Shown: positions 39,042 through 49,116, counted from the stretch's first letter. The stretch is DNA of 64,000 nt from Tolypothrix sp. PCC 7910 (GCF_011769525.1 NZ_CP050440.1:2729501-2793500); one strand, 5' to 3'. Translations and numbers: made by a program. The notes: generated by a model not told the origin, from the letters alone.

Positions 39042-39386
39042 CTTCTAGCAAATTCTTTTGCAATCAAAAAAAATTTTATTTGAGGTTTGTCCAAGGTCAA
39101 ATGTCAAGAGTCCAAAAAACCTAAATTTTTGACCCTTGACTCTTATACCAGAGGATCACTGTGCCAGTTGCGTCAACCCTAAAGTTTTATTATTTGGCGA
39201 TCGCTATAATTACTTATGTAAAAATATGTATCTAGATTTAACTTTTCTCAGTTTAATTCGCAAGGCAATGTTAACCTAACATTGATTCAAAACTCAAGGA
39301 AGTTTTAGAACATTAAAACAGGGGCATTTCCAGCTAATGTTAACAGAAAAATAAATTTCTGCTGCAGAAAAATGGGTAGTTTTTAG
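39042..39386. other. Promoter region of the TPR-CHAT gene
   Basis: No gene on either strand. AT-rich, with one HIP1-like GCGATCGC at about 39198. No Pho-box pattern or clear sigma-70 pair could be fixed. Confidence 0.35.
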
Positions 39387-42300
39387 ATGCCATCCCCAAG
39401 AATTCGGCTAATTACGCTTGCTACTTTCTTAACCACCTTTACAATTGGTAATGGATTGGTAAGCTTTTGTGTTGCTCAAGAACAAGTTTTAAAAGAGCAA
39501 TTAGCAGTAAATGGCCAAGTACTAGCTCAAACCCCAAATCCCTCCAAAGCTAAAGCAGAGAAATTTTTTGAACAAGGGAATAAACAGCTTGAGACTAGCC
39601 AATTCCCAAATGCATTACAGTCTTTTCAACAAGCATTAAATATTTATCGGGCAATTGGAGATAATACTCACGCAGCCGAAACCCTCAAAAAGCTAGGAGA
39701 AGTTTACACCCGGCTGAGTCAATATCAAAAAGCCCAAGAAAGTTTGCAGTCAGCTTTAAGTATTTTCCGTACACAAAAACATCGCTTAGGGGAAGCTTTA
39801 GCGCTCAATCAACTGGGGGAAGTTTATCGCCATCAAGGTGAGAATGAAACTGCGCTGAAGTATCACGAACAAGCCTTGGCGATTGTACAAGAATTGGGTA
39901 ACCGTGCTGAAGAAGCCGCATCTTTGCATGATATCGCCGCAGTTTACGAAACCCAAGGAAAGTATGAAAATGCCCTGAAATTCTATGAGCAAGCTTTATT
40001 GATGCGGCGCGAGGTGAAAGATAGAGCCGGGGAAGCCTTCACCTTGATTGGATTGGGAAATACTTACTTGAGTTATATCCAATTAAAGCTGTACTACCAG
40101 GCAATTAAGAAGCCGGAAGAAATCAAATCGTATAACGATGTTCTTAAGTATTACCAGCAAGCATTAGCTATTATGGGATCTATTGGCAACCGTGCGGGTG
40201 TTGGCTGGAGTCTTAACGGTATTGGCATGAGTTACGGTGCTTTAAATAAGCAGGAAGAAGCTCTAAAATTTTACGAGCAAGCCTTAGTTAAGATGCGTGA
40301 AGTGGGCGATCGCTCTGGGGAAGCAGCTGTTATCTTCAATCTGGGCAAAGATTATGACTGGGGATTCGATCCGCAACGGGAATTTAGACCGATTTCACTG
40401 GATTTGTATGAGCAAGCTTTAGCCATTACCCGTGAGATTGGCGATCGCCCTTTGCAAGCTAAAATCCTGTCTAAAATGGGGTTTGTTTACAACAATAAAG
40501 GGCGTAAACGTCCGGAAACTGCTCTGGAGTATTATAAACAAGCTTTACCGATAGCGCGACAGATAGGCGATCGCTTTCTCGAAGAAAAAATCCTCGATAG
40601 TATGGGCTATATCTACAGTAACCTGGGCTACCCTCAAACAGCGCAGGAGTACCAAGAGCAAGCTTTGGCGATTAGGCTGGAAATGGGTATGGGTGTGAAT
40701 TTTCCTACAGAGATTGTCAAAGTAGGCACGCTTATTACTTACAGCACGCCAAAAAAAAGACCGACTTTGATCACTCTGTTGGATGGAGAAGCACTAATCC
40801 ATTACAGAAATGGCGCAGCTCATGCAAATAACCGACGATACCAAGCAGCCTTAGAATCTTATCAGCAAGCCTTGGCAATTGTTCGCCAACAACAGAATCG
40901 CCCTTGGGAATGGGTAATTCTCAATCAAATGGGGACAATTTACGAAACCTTGGGACAATTACCTGCAGCTTTAGATAGTTACAAGCAAAGCTTGGCAATT
41001 AGACGAGAGGTAGATGAACGTGCAGCAAAACAGCCAATACCCCATACTATTCGAGTAGCTTATGGTACTGATGTTAATTTTGCCAGCCAAGAAGGAATGC
41101 AATTGAATGAGGGGATTACCAAAGGTGTAATTAGGATAGCAGAAGGAGAGCCGATTACTACTCCTATTACTACTGTTACGAATAATAGCTCAGGGATAAC
41201 GATACAGGAGAATAAGGTAACAGGTTTGATCTCTAGTAAATTTACTACTTTTGGACAAAAAACAGTAGAGGTAATTGCAGGGTTGGCTGGATGGGCAGGG
41301 TTTACAGAAAATGAAGAAGAAGACACCCTCGCAAATATGGGGGATATTTACAAAACGCAAGGACAATACCAAGCTGCATTAAATTTCTACAGTGAAGCCT
41401 TAAAAATTATCCGCGCAGAGATGGAAAGCCAGGAAAGTAAAGAATCGCGCTGGCGGAGATTAACAATAGAGGGAACTTACTATCAGCAGGAACAGAGAAT
41501 TAAAAGAAGTATAGGGGAAGTTTACGCAGCACTAGGACAACACCAAGCTGCTTTACAAGCTTACCAGGAATCTTTGGCAATTGCTAATAAGGAAAATAGC
41601 GGTGATAGCGAAGCGCTGCTGCGAAGCGCAGATCGCATTGTTACTCAAATACCTATTCTTCTAACCCAGATTGGCAAGGCTTACGAAAATTTAGGACAGT
41701 ATCCAGCTGCCCTACAAGCTTATCAACAAGCATTGGCGATCGCTCGTGACCCTAAAAATCAAGGATACTATTTTTCTGAAGAATATCTGATTCGTCAGTA
41801 TGGGCAAGAAGAATATTTTCGTCGGTTTAGAATAGCTTATGCCAGGCCAAATCCAGAAGCACTCCTCAACAGTATTGGCACAATTTACGAAAAGCTAGGA
41901 CAACCTCAAGCGGCGCAGGAAAATCGCCAGCAAGCAGTTGCATTTAAACAAGAAATTAGCAACCGTAGTGAGGAAGAAATCACTGGTAAGAAGGCAATTT
42001 TGATTACCGAAGTTGGCAAAGATGAAACAAAAAAACCTGTTGTGCAGATAAATAGGTTGGAGGGTGAAGCAGTCGTTCTGTTTGCGGCGGGAAATAGTTA
42101 CACTTCCCAAGGAGAATATCTCAAACAACAATATCAATTTGCCTTGCAATCTTACCAGCAAGCTTTGGCAATTGTTCGTCAACAAAAAAACCGTCATTGG
42201 GAAGCGGTAATTCTCACTCAAATGGGATTAGTTTATGAAAAGTTAGGACAAAATCAAGCAGCTTTAGAGTCCTATCAGCAAGGGTTGGCGATTCAACAAG

Positions 42301-45164
42301 AAATTGAGAAACTGACTGATAAAAAAGCAACTCTCCTGAGTAAACCTCCCCTCAGTGGTTTTGTTAATTATGAAAGTGTAAAAATTCGTTTTGATTCTGG
42401 TCAAATTACTACTTTTAAAGCGGAAGGAGGGGTGATTTTCTTTGGTCAAACAAGAGAAAAACTCAAAGCCGATCAAATATTTAAAGAAGGTATAGAGCAA
42501 TCTACAGACAAGAAGTATGCTAGAGCTATTAAAACATTAGAGACAGCCTTATCGGTTTATCAACAGCTAGAAGATAAAGCAGGTATTGCGAAGACTTTCT
42601 ATGAAATGGGGGAAATTTACAATGCTCAACAAGATGAACAACAAGCATTGAAATACTACCAGCAAGCTTTGTCAATTTACCAGGAAATAGGGGATAAATA
42701 TGGAGAACAATCTAGCCTCAAATTGATGGAGAGAATTTACTATCAGCAAGGTAGTCAACTTTCCCAGCAAGGTCAATATAGTGAAGCTTTAGAGAATTTA
42801 CGCCAAGTCTTAGAGATTGCCAAAAAACTTGGTCATCAAGAAACAGTATGGAGAACTCTCAACCAAATAGCTATAATTTACAGCAGTTTGGGAGAATATA
42901 AATTAGCTTTAGATTACTATCAACAAGCCTTACCAATTCGCTACGAAGTTTTAGGACATTGGGTAGGAGTTGAGTTCAATATGGCGCGAATTTATGAAGT
43001 ACTAGGGCAATACGAACTAGCTTTAAAATCCTATCAAGAAGCCTTAAAAACTGCCAGAAGACCAGCAGAATTAGAGATCGATGTTGGGATGATTGGGGAT
43101 ATTGCGGGGGAAGCTAGAGCGTTAAATGCTATAGGGAATATTCACTCCAGACAAGGAAAGTATGAATTAGCATTGGATTTACATCGCCAAGCCTTAAAAG
43201 TTATTAAAAAGGTTAATGATAAAAAAGAACAAAAATTATTAGAAGGAACGACATTTTATAGTATTGGGCTTGTTTACTTGAAACAAGAAAAATATCAATT
43301 AGCGTTAGATTTTTTGCAGTCAGCCTTAGCTATTTATCAACAACTTGGTTCCAGGCGTTCCGAAGGCATAACTCTCCACGCTATTGGCAAGGTTTACTTT
43401 GAGCAAGGGCAATATGAATTAGCTCAAAATTTCTTGCAGCAAAGTTTAGTGATTGCTCAAGAAATTGGCAATAAAGAAGGTGAAGGACATACTTTAACTA
43501 CTATCGGTTACTTACTAGAAAAACAGAATAAACCAGAATTAGCAATTATTTTCCTAAAACAATCCGTGAATGTTAGAGAAGCGATTCGCAAAAATATCAG
43601 GGAACTTCCCAAACAACAACAGCAGTCTTACACCCAAACCATTGCTCAAGATTATCGCCACCTAGCCGATATCCTGTTGCAACAAAACCGAGTTTTGGAA
43701 GCGCAACGGGTGCTAGATTTACTCAAAGTCCAGGAAATTGAAGACTATCTCCGCAATGTTCGGGGGAGTGATAAGACTGCGACTGGTATTGCTGAACGTT
43801 CCCAAGAACAGCAAATACGCGAAGGGATGACGACGGAAACTGATAAAGCGATCGCACTAGGTAAAGAACTCGCTCAACTCGAAAGCCTTCCCGTTACTAA
43901 GCGCACATCAGCCCAAACCCAGCGGATCATCGCATTGAGAAAAACTCAGCAGGAGATTGCCAAACAGTTCAACGCTTTCCTCGAAAGCCCCAAAGTGCGA
44001 GAATGGATCGGGCAACTTCAGCAAACCACCCAAGGACAGAGTTTTAATTTAGAGTCCTCAGCCAGCGCCTTACAAGATAACTTGAAAAAACTTCAGCAAG
44101 ATGCTGCGATTATTTATCCTTTGGTGTTGAGCGATCGCCTAGAACTGATTTTAGTCACCCCTTATGCACCGCCACTGCGCCGCACCGTTGCTGTTAAACA
44201 AGCAGAACTCAACCGCGCGATCATTGAATTTCGTTCAGCGTTACCAAAACGTACCCCAGGGGTGAAAGTTCCGGCTCAACAGCTTTATAATTGGCTGATC
44301 AAACCCCTAGAAAATGATTTAGCTCAAGCCAAAACTAAAACCATCATTTACGCCCCAGACGGACAACTACGTTATATTCCCTTAGCTGCCCTGTATGATG
44401 GACAACAATGGTTAGTCGAGCGTTTCAGCATTAATAATATCACTGCTGTGAGCTTAACTGACCTCAACACCAAACCGCAGCAGCAGTTAAATGTCTTAGC
44501 AGCCGCCTTTACCAAAGGAAACTATAACTTTGAGGTAGGAACTCGGCGGTTTGAATTCGCCGGCTTACCCTTTGCAGGTGTGGAAGTAGAAAATCTAGCG
44601 CAAACTGTTCCTCGCACCAAAAAACTCTTAGATGAGCAATTCAATCAAGATATTGTGTTGCAGATGAATGATTACTCCGTCGTACATCTAGCTACTCACG
44701 CTGCATTTACCAATGGACAACCAGAAGAATCTTTTATTTTATTTGGTAATGGCGATCGCGCTACACTACGAGATATCCAAAATTGGCGATTGCCAAATGT
44801 TGATTTAGTCGTACTTTCAGCTTGCGAAACTGGATTAGGAGAGCAGTTAGGCGATGGTAGGGAAATTCTCGGCTTTGGCTACCAGATGCAACAAACCGGT
44901 GCTAGAGCTGCGATCGCTTCTTTATGGTCGGTAGATGATGGCGGTACGCAAGCATTGATGAATGCTTTTTATACTAAAATAATACAAGGGAAAACAACAA
45001 AAGCTGAGGCTCTGCGTCAAGCGCAAATCGCTCTCATTACTGGGAACTATGCAACCATAAGTCAGCAAAGAGGCATCAACGATAATTTATCACCACAGGT
45101 AAGGCATCACCTCAGTCACCCTTTTTACTGGGCACCTTTTATTCTCATTGGCAATGGCTTGTAA
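39387..45164 (+). CDS. Secreted giant TPR-CHAT protein (caspase-like), 1925 aa
   Basis: N-terminal signal peptide (ITLATFLTTFTIGNGLVSFC), then more than twenty TPR units of about 40 residues with the W-x-x-L-G/Y-x-x-x-G-x-Y/A-x-x-x-Y pattern (for example YQKAQESLQSALSIF). Several units are interrupted by 50-70-residue beta-like insertions around 440-490, 550-650, 860-900 and 980-1020. The C-terminal about 330 residues are a CHAT domain with the catalytic dyad His1771 (HLATHA) and Cys1813 (LSACETG). CHAT peptidases are caspase/separase relatives; TPRs select partners. It stands alone on the plus strand. A GCGAAGCGC direct repeat at 41608-41629 lies within the coding region. Target and trigger unknown. 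Confidence 0.85.
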   Translation: MPSPRIRLITLATFLTTFTIGNGLVSFCVAQEQVLKEQLAVNGQVLAQTPNPSKAKAEKFFEQGNKQLETSQFPNALQSFQQALNIYRAIGDNTHAAETLKKLGEVYTRLSQYQKAQESLQSALSIFRTQKHRLGEALALNQLGEVYRHQGENETALKYHEQALAIVQELGNRAEEAASLHDIAAVYETQGKYENALKFYEQALLMRREVKDRAGEAFTLIGLGNTYLSYIQLKLYYQAIKKPEEIKSYNDVLKYYQQALAIMGSIGNRAGVGWSLNGIGMSYGALNKQEEALKFYEQALVKMREVGDRSGEAAVIFNLGKDYDWGFDPQREFRPISLDLYEQALAITREIGDRPLQAKILSKMGFVYNNKGRKRPETALEYYKQALPIARQIGDRFLEEKILDSMGYIYSNLGYPQTAQEYQEQALAIRLEMGMGVNFPTEIVKVGTLITYSTPKKRPTLITLLDGEALIHYRNGAAHANNRRYQAALESYQQALAIVRQQQNRPWEWVILNQMGTIYETLGQLPAALDSYKQSLAIRREVDERAAKQPIPHTIRVAYGTDVNFASQEGMQLNEGITKGVIRIAEGEPITTPITTVTNNSSGITIQENKVTGLISSKFTTFGQKTVEVIAGLAGWAGFTENEEEDTLANMGDIYKTQGQYQAALNFYSEALKIIRAEMESQESKESRWRRLTIEGTYYQQEQRIKRSIGEVYAALGQHQAALQAYQESLAIANKENSGDSEALLRSADRIVTQIPILLTQIGKAYENLGQYPAALQAYQQALAIARDPKNQGYYFSEEYLIRQYGQEEYFRRFRIAYARPNPEALLNSIGTIYEKLGQPQAAQENRQQAVAFKQEISNRSEEEITGKKAILITEVGKDETKKPVVQINRLEGEAVVLFAAGNSYTSQGEYLKQQYQFALQSYQQALAIVRQQKNRHWEAVILTQMGLVYEKLGQNQAALESYQQGLAIQQEIEKLTDKKATLLSKPPLSGFVNYESVKIRFDSGQITTFKAEGGVIFFGQTREKLKADQIFKEGIEQSTDKKYARAIKTLETALSVYQQLEDKAGIAKTFYEMGEIYNAQQDEQQALKYYQQALSIYQEIGDKYGEQSSLKLMERIYYQQGSQLSQQGQYSEALENLRQVLEIAKKLGHQETVWRTLNQIAIIYSSLGEYKLALDYYQQALPIRYEVLGHWVGVEFNMARIYEVLGQYELALKSYQEALKTARRPAELEIDVGMIGDIAGEARALNAIGNIHSRQGKYELALDLHRQALKVIKKVNDKKEQKLLEGTTFYSIGLVYLKQEKYQLALDFLQSALAIYQQLGSRRSEGITLHAIGKVYFEQGQYELAQNFLQQSLVIAQEIGNKEGEGHTLTTIGYLLEKQNKPELAIIFLKQSVNVREAIRKNIRELPKQQQQSYTQTIAQDYRHLADILLQQNRVLEAQRVLDLLKVQEIEDYLRNVRGSDKTATGIAERSQEQQIREGMTTETDKAIALGKELAQLESLPVTKRTSAQTQRIIALRKTQQEIAKQFNAFLESPKVREWIGQLQQTTQGQSFNLESSASALQDNLKKLQQDAAIIYPLVLSDRLELILVTPYAPPLRRTVAVKQAELNRAIIEFRSALPKRTPGVKVPAQQLYNWLIKPLENDLAQAKTKTIIYAPDGQLRYIPLAALYDGQQWLVERFSINNITAVSLTDLNTKPQQQLNVLAAAFTKGNYNFEVGTRRFEFAGLPFAGVEVENLAQTVPRTKKLLDEQFNQDIVLQMNDYSVVHLATHAAFTNGQPEESFILFGNGDRATLRDIQNWRLPNVDLVVLSACETGLGEQLGDGREILGFGYQMQQTGARAAIASLWSVDDGGTQALMNAFYTKIIQGKTTKAEALRQAQIALITGNYATISQQRGINDNLSPQVRHHLSHPFYWAPFILIGNGL
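41608..41629. repeat. In-gene GCGAAGCGC direct repeat
   Basis: GCGAAGCGC occurs at 41608-41616 and 41621-41629, encoding part of DSEALLRSADR within the TPR-CHAT protein. It resembles the interspersed repeats that cyanobacteria often carry between genes, here kept in frame. Confidence 0.4.
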
Positions 45165-45243
45165 ATCACCTTGGTATTCAATACTTGTCGGTTAAGGGTA
45201 AAAGGGGAAGGGGAAAAGGGGTAAGAAAAAACCTTTAACTGTT

Positions 45244-45288
45244 CGGCTGACGCTCACGGCGTTCGCGAACAGCGTCCCGCAGGGAAGC
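45244..45288. repeat. Interspersed palindromic repeat after the TPR-CHAT gene
   Basis: The stretch contains GGCGTTCGCGAACAGC and CGTCCCGCAGGGA, two adjoining palindromes (TTCGCGAA; TCCCGCAGGGA), in the pattern of a repeat spread through Nostocales genomes. It may also act as a bidirectional transcription barrier between the two convergent genes. Confidence 0.6.
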
Positions 45289-45431
45289 CTTTTCCCCAAA
45301 CCCAATTCCGAGTTGAAAATCCTTAACCGAGCAGTATTTCCCTGGTATTTGCTTAAGAATCATTGTAGCGATCCGCGCAATCGCTACAAATTTTCAGCTT
45401 TTTGAGATTAACTGAGCAATAATAAATCGGA

Positions 45432-45863
45432 CTATTCAGGATGGGAAATTTCGTATTTGTAAATTACCTCACGAGCTTTGAGATCTTCTAGTAGATCTAG
45501 AGAAATCTCATCGCCGAAAAGTGCATACAATAATCCATCATAGGCAGAAAATTGAACGCTGCCATTCGCTTCAATTTCCATGTGGAAAATACTAGAACCC
45601 AATCCACTCTCCAGGGTATCTGTTAATGCTTCAACTTGAACAGGATCTAGTTTAATTAATAAACCATCACCAGCCAATTTACTGTTACTATCTTTAAATG
45701 GAGAGTTAGATCCAATAATTTGATATTTAAATTCCGATAAGTCAAAATTCTCGATTGTCCAAATTGCCAGTCGAGCTTGTTTTTCGGACAATTTAGTTAT
45801 AATAGCGTGAAATAGGTCTCTAAACCGATCTGGATTTGATTCGAGCCAACCTGTAGCATTCAT
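45432..45863 (-). CDS. Hypothetical protein, 143 aa
   Basis: Soluble, acidic alpha/beta protein (MNATGWLESNPDRFRDLFHAI onward). No signal peptide, membrane segment or catalytic motif. It is the last gene of a run on the minus strand that follows the lanthipeptide genes, but 120 bp separate it from the membrane protein upstream, so it could be independent. Family not recognised; a role in self-protection is only a positional guess. Confidence 0.5.
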   Translation of the reverse strand: MNATGWLESNPDRFRDLFHAIITKLSEKQARLAIWTIENFDLSEFKYQIIGSNSPFKDSNSKLAGDGLLIKLDPVQVEALTDTLESGLGSSIFHMEIEANGSVQFSAYDGLLYALFGDEISLDLLEDLKAREVIYKYEISHPE

Positions 45864-45984
45864 TGATATATCTCCGATTAATTTTTAATATAATCTTTCC
45901 ATTGTTAGACAATTTCTAGTTCAGATATTGAAGATAAGAATGCTGACATAATTAATTTGATATCTGCAGTTTGTAGACAAACAA

Positions 45985-46428
45985 TCATACTTGACTATCA
46001 TGGTTTTTCGTGCTCAGTATTCCCCATAATAATGCAATTGCATATCCTAATAAAAGTCCTAAAAAAGCATCTTCAACTAATGTCCAATGGGGTAAATTAG
46101 AATATCCGGTGCGCGGGATATTTTCTATCAAAACTTGCAGATTAGAATAGCATCGACTACCTTGTTTCACTCCATAGCAATTTCCAGGCGATGTCAGTAA
46201 AGTTGCTACTTGCAGTAATAAGACTATGCTCCAAATTTTGGATTTTATTTGTACTGTTTTAGTGCGATTTTTAGCAATAAAAAGCCATGTCAATAATAAA
46301 ATAACTCCATAGAATGGTAAAAGTAGAAATAAATAAACTATCCAACCACTAATAGTATTTGATGCAGCTAAAAACAGACTAAAACTAAATAAGAGATAAG
46401 CAGTGAATCCTAATCCAAATTTAACCAT
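45985..46428 (-). CDS. Hypothetical membrane protein, 147 aa, four helices
   Basis: Four hydrophobic segments: FTAYLLFSFSLFLAASNTI, WIVYLFLLLPFYGVILLLTW, IWSIVLLLQVATLL and AFLGLLLGYAIALLWGIL. The loop between helices 3 and 4 has two Cys (GNCYGVKQGSRC) likely on one side of the membrane. It lies 31 bp after the next upstream gene on the same strand. Unknown family; small membrane proteins at lanthipeptide loci are sometimes immunity proteins, which is a guess here. Confidence 0.55.
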   Translation of the reverse strand: MVKFGLGFTAYLLFSFSLFLAASNTISGWIVYLFLLLPFYGVILLLTWLFIAKNRTKTVQIKSKIWSIVLLLQVATLLTSPGNCYGVKQGSRCYSNLQVLIENIPRTGYSNLPHWTLVEDAFLGLLLGYAIALLWGILSTKNHDSQV

Positions 46429-46459
46429 CTTATTATTTTGATTTTCTTCATGAAAACAT

Positions 46460-47302
46460 CTATGGTTTGTGTTCAGAAATAAACGAGTTAATAGCAGTTA
46501 CTACTTCCTGACTACCATCTTGAGCAAATTTCTGTTGATGAAATATAAACGGTCGGCGGTTCACAAATAGCAGGCGGATATTTTGGTAATTTCTGCGTCG
46601 ATTGTAAGCATCACCACCATAAATTCCAAATTTTTCAGAAAGTATTCCTAGATGCCCTACAATCTGAGTATCGGCTCCAATCAATTGAGTAAAGAGGGAT
46701 AATTGCGAACGGAATCTTCCCAGCTTGATTATGGTAACTGTATTAGCATTAGCATCTATTTCTAAGGTGTTGTATCCTTGATTGAAAATTATGATCAGAC
46801 CTAAGATAAACAGCAATAACCCAGGCGGTAGAAGGAAAAACATAATAAATTTACTCAGATTGGCAGATGCATACAGATTCATCTCCCATGTTTTATCACC
46901 ACTATTTAATCGTCCTAAACCTTGATTAATGGATTTAATATTTTCAATATTATTAGACGTTGATTCTAGAACAATCCAAGGTTTTGAACTAGTAAGGACA
47001 ATATTTTCTTGGTTCACACTCTGTGAGGATATCGCCTTTTTTACATCTGTAATTTCAATTATCTTTCTATTTATGATACCAGGAACTAGATAATTACAGG
47101 TCGTAGTTTGCTGCTGTCGCCAGCAGGTAAGCGTTCGCGGTAAATTGGCTTCCCAAAGCATAACAGAAAAGAGTGAATTGATGAAAATAACGATCCCGAA
47201 ATAGTGTAAGAAAAATAGCCAAAAAGCTAAACCTGCATTTTGACGAATGAGCAAAGTAGAGGAACTAGGCTGACAAATTCTAAACTTTCTAAAAATATTC
47301 AT
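46460..47302 (-). CDS. Hypothetical membrane protein, 280 aa, two helices
   Basis: TM1 (LAFWLFFLHYFGIVIFINSLF) and TM2 (FIMFFLLPPGLLLFILGLIIIF) enclose an external domain of about 110 residues. After TM2 comes a cytoplasmic beta-rich region (YNTLEIDANANTVTIIKLG) that resembles the PH-like membrane domains of small bacterial proteins. Family not recognised. It follows the HlyD gene by 133 bp and precedes a second membrane gene by 31 bp, so these two belong together. Confidence 0.5.
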   Translation of the reverse strand: MNIFRKFRICQPSSSTLLIRQNAGLAFWLFFLHYFGIVIFINSLFSVMLWEANLPRTLTCWRQQQTTTCNYLVPGIINRKIIEITDVKKAISSQSVNQENIVLTSSKPWIVLESTSNNIENIKSINQGLGRLNSGDKTWEMNLYASANLSKFIMFFLLPPGLLLFILGLIIIFNQGYNTLEIDANANTVTIIKLGRFRSQLSLFTQLIGADTQIVGHLGILSEKFGIYGGDAYNRRRNYQNIRLLFVNRRPFIFHQQKFAQDGSQEVVTAINSFISEHKP

Positions 47303-47435
47303 GATACGAATAAATATGAAAATGACGTTGTTTTTTATCCGACCTCACAAAATCCCATTGCTGCTAATTAACTCTAACTTTTGCGAGAAAAGTTCTACTG
47401 TCAAGTCTGCTGATAGTTTTGTGAGGAATCTGGGT

Positions 47436-48917
47436 TCATAAGTTTGTAATTAACCTAGCTCTCCTCAGCATGTATTTCAGCACTGTCTCTCGTCGAGAAA
47501 TAATATCAGCTCTGCCTTCCATTCCCGGCTGAATAGTACAGTGATGATTGCTGCTACCTAAGGATAAAGTATCGGGCAATATTATCACCTCGTAAAAAGA
47601 AGAATTGCTAACTTTGGGCAAAGCCTCACCCTTTTGGGATTTAATAGTGTCTTCAGAAATGTGACTAACGACACCTTTAAGAGTACCGTAGTCAGGATAG
47701 GGGCAGGCAGAAACCTGCATCTGTACTTGTTGTCCTATTTCTAACTGACTCACATCTTCTGGTGCAACAGCAGCTTTAATTACTAAGGGAGCATTGCTAG
47801 GGACAATTTGAGCAATTTCTTCGCCCATCCGCACTGATTGGCCTGGGTTTCGCAAATTTAACTGTGAAACTATCCCGTCTGCGGTGACTGTAATCTTGGT
47901 TTGGCTGAGGTCGTTTTCTGCTTGTTGCAGTTCCCTAGTATATTGTTGCAGCTGATTTCGCATTTGAATTCGCTGTTGGAATAGTGCTTCCCATTCTCTG
48001 TTGAGGGTGGCGAGAGTCGCTTGACCAGCTGCGCTTTCTTGGGCAATACTCTCTTTAGCGATCGCAACTTCTGCATTACTGGGGTTAAGAGTTGCTTGAG
48101 CGCGTTGTAGTTTGGCTCGCACTGCGGCTACAGCTTGTTTTTGTTGGGCAATAACTTGCTGTTGCGCTTCAATACTAGCTTGTCGCATCTCCACAGCTTG
48201 TTGTTGTTGAGCAACTTCTAACTGTACTTCCTCTAATTGATTGAGAGATAAAGCTCCAGCTTGAACTACTTTTTGATAGCGATCGCGTTTTGTTTGAGCT
48301 GCTTTTAAAGCTGCTTGTGTTGATTGTAAATTAGCACGAGATGAACGCAATTCGATTTGTGCTTGCTGCCATTCTTGTTCCGCTCTTTTTAAATTCGCCT
48401 CGGCTTCTGCAACTTCCGCCCTCGCTGTAATTTGCTTTTCTTGATAATTGTGTTGGGCGCTATTGAGTGCAGCTTGAGCCGAAGTCACTGCCCGGTTTTT
48501 GCGCTCTGTTTCTGCTGTGATTTGGCGATTTAAAGCCTTAATTTGAGCATCTATTTGTAATAGTTGCAGTTGCGTTTGTTGAATATTGCTTTGCAGTTGA
48601 CTTTTCTTTGTTTGCAGGCGGGAGTCATCAATGGTGGCTAGTACATCTCCTTTTTTCACCGCCTGATTTTCTTTGACAAAAACGTTGGTAATTTGTCCTT
48701 CGGTGGCTGCTTGTACAAGCCGCAATTCTCCAGCAGGGCGAATGCTGGCTTGGCCTTTAACCGTGACTTTATATTCAATCACAGAAGCAAGTGCGATCGC
48801 TCCTCCCACACCACCGACGAGTACTAAACTACCTAGTCTCGCCCAATTACCAATCGGCGGGAGAAATTCACTGCTTTGAACTGGGGGTAGAGATTTGGGG
48901 TTTAAGTAGCTAACCAT
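47436..48917 (-). CDS. HlyD-family periplasmic adaptor subunit
   Basis: 493 residues. One N-terminal membrane helix (LGSLVLVGGVGGAIALASVI), a lipoyl-type half motif (EGQITNVFVKENQAVKKGDVLATIDD), a long coiled coil of about 240 residues (heavy in Q, A, E), the second half motif (VTADGIVSQLNLRNPGQSVRMGEEIAQIVP), and a beta-barrel. It bridges an inner-membrane ABC exporter and an outer-membrane channel. It stands 158 bp after the C39-peptidase ABC transporter on the same strand, so the two form one export system for the lanthipeptide. The outer-membrane TolC partner is not in the window. Confidence 0.88.
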   Translation of the reverse strand: MVSYLNPKSLPPVQSSEFLPPIGNWARLGSLVLVGGVGGAIALASVIEYKVTVKGQASIRPAGELRLVQAATEGQITNVFVKENQAVKKGDVLATIDDSRLQTKKSQLQSNIQQTQLQLLQIDAQIKALNRQITAETERKNRAVTSAQAALNSAQHNYQEKQITARAEVAEAEANLKRAEQEWQQAQIELRSSRANLQSTQAALKAAQTKRDRYQKVVQAGALSLNQLEEVQLEVAQQQQAVEMRQASIEAQQQVIAQQKQAVAAVRAKLQRAQATLNPSNAEVAIAKESIAQESAAGQATLATLNREWEALFQQRIQMRNQLQQYTRELQQAENDLSQTKITVTADGIVSQLNLRNPGQSVRMGEEIAQIVPSNAPLVIKAAVAPEDVSQLEIGQQVQMQVSACPYPDYGTLKGVVSHISEDTIKSQKGEALPKVSNSSFYEVIILPDTLSLGSSNHHCTIQPGMEGRADIISRRETVLKYMLRRARLITNL

Positions 48918-48940
48918 ATTGTGGGGATTGGGGACAAATC

Positions 48941-48972
48941 AATTCAAAATTCAAAATTCAAAATTCAAAATT
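48941..48972. repeat. STRR-type heptamer repeat, CAAAATT units
   Basis: Four AATTCAA units plus AATT, the reverse complement of the heptamer at 22919-22950. It lies between the transporter and HlyD genes. Confidence 0.85.
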
Positions 48973-49056
48973 AAATAAATTCTGGGGATTGGGGACGGAC
49001 TGGGTGAGGGGGATGAGGAAGCAGGGGAGAAATCTAATGCCCCATGCCCTATGCCC

Positions 49057-49116
49057 AAAGTCGGCGGGCGACAGTTCATCCCACCCCTTGAGGGAGTGAG
49101 CTTTCCCGCCGACTTT
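49057..49116. repeat. Compound hairpin spanning the transporter stop codon
   Basis: AAAGTCGGCGGG (49057-49068) pairs perfectly with CCCGCCGACTTT (49105-49116). The 36-bp loop holds a second small stem (CACCCCT/AGGGAGTG type). The transporter's stop codon (49076-49078) and its last dozen codons lie inside. The element looks like an inserted mobile repeat or a terminator. Confidence 0.6.
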
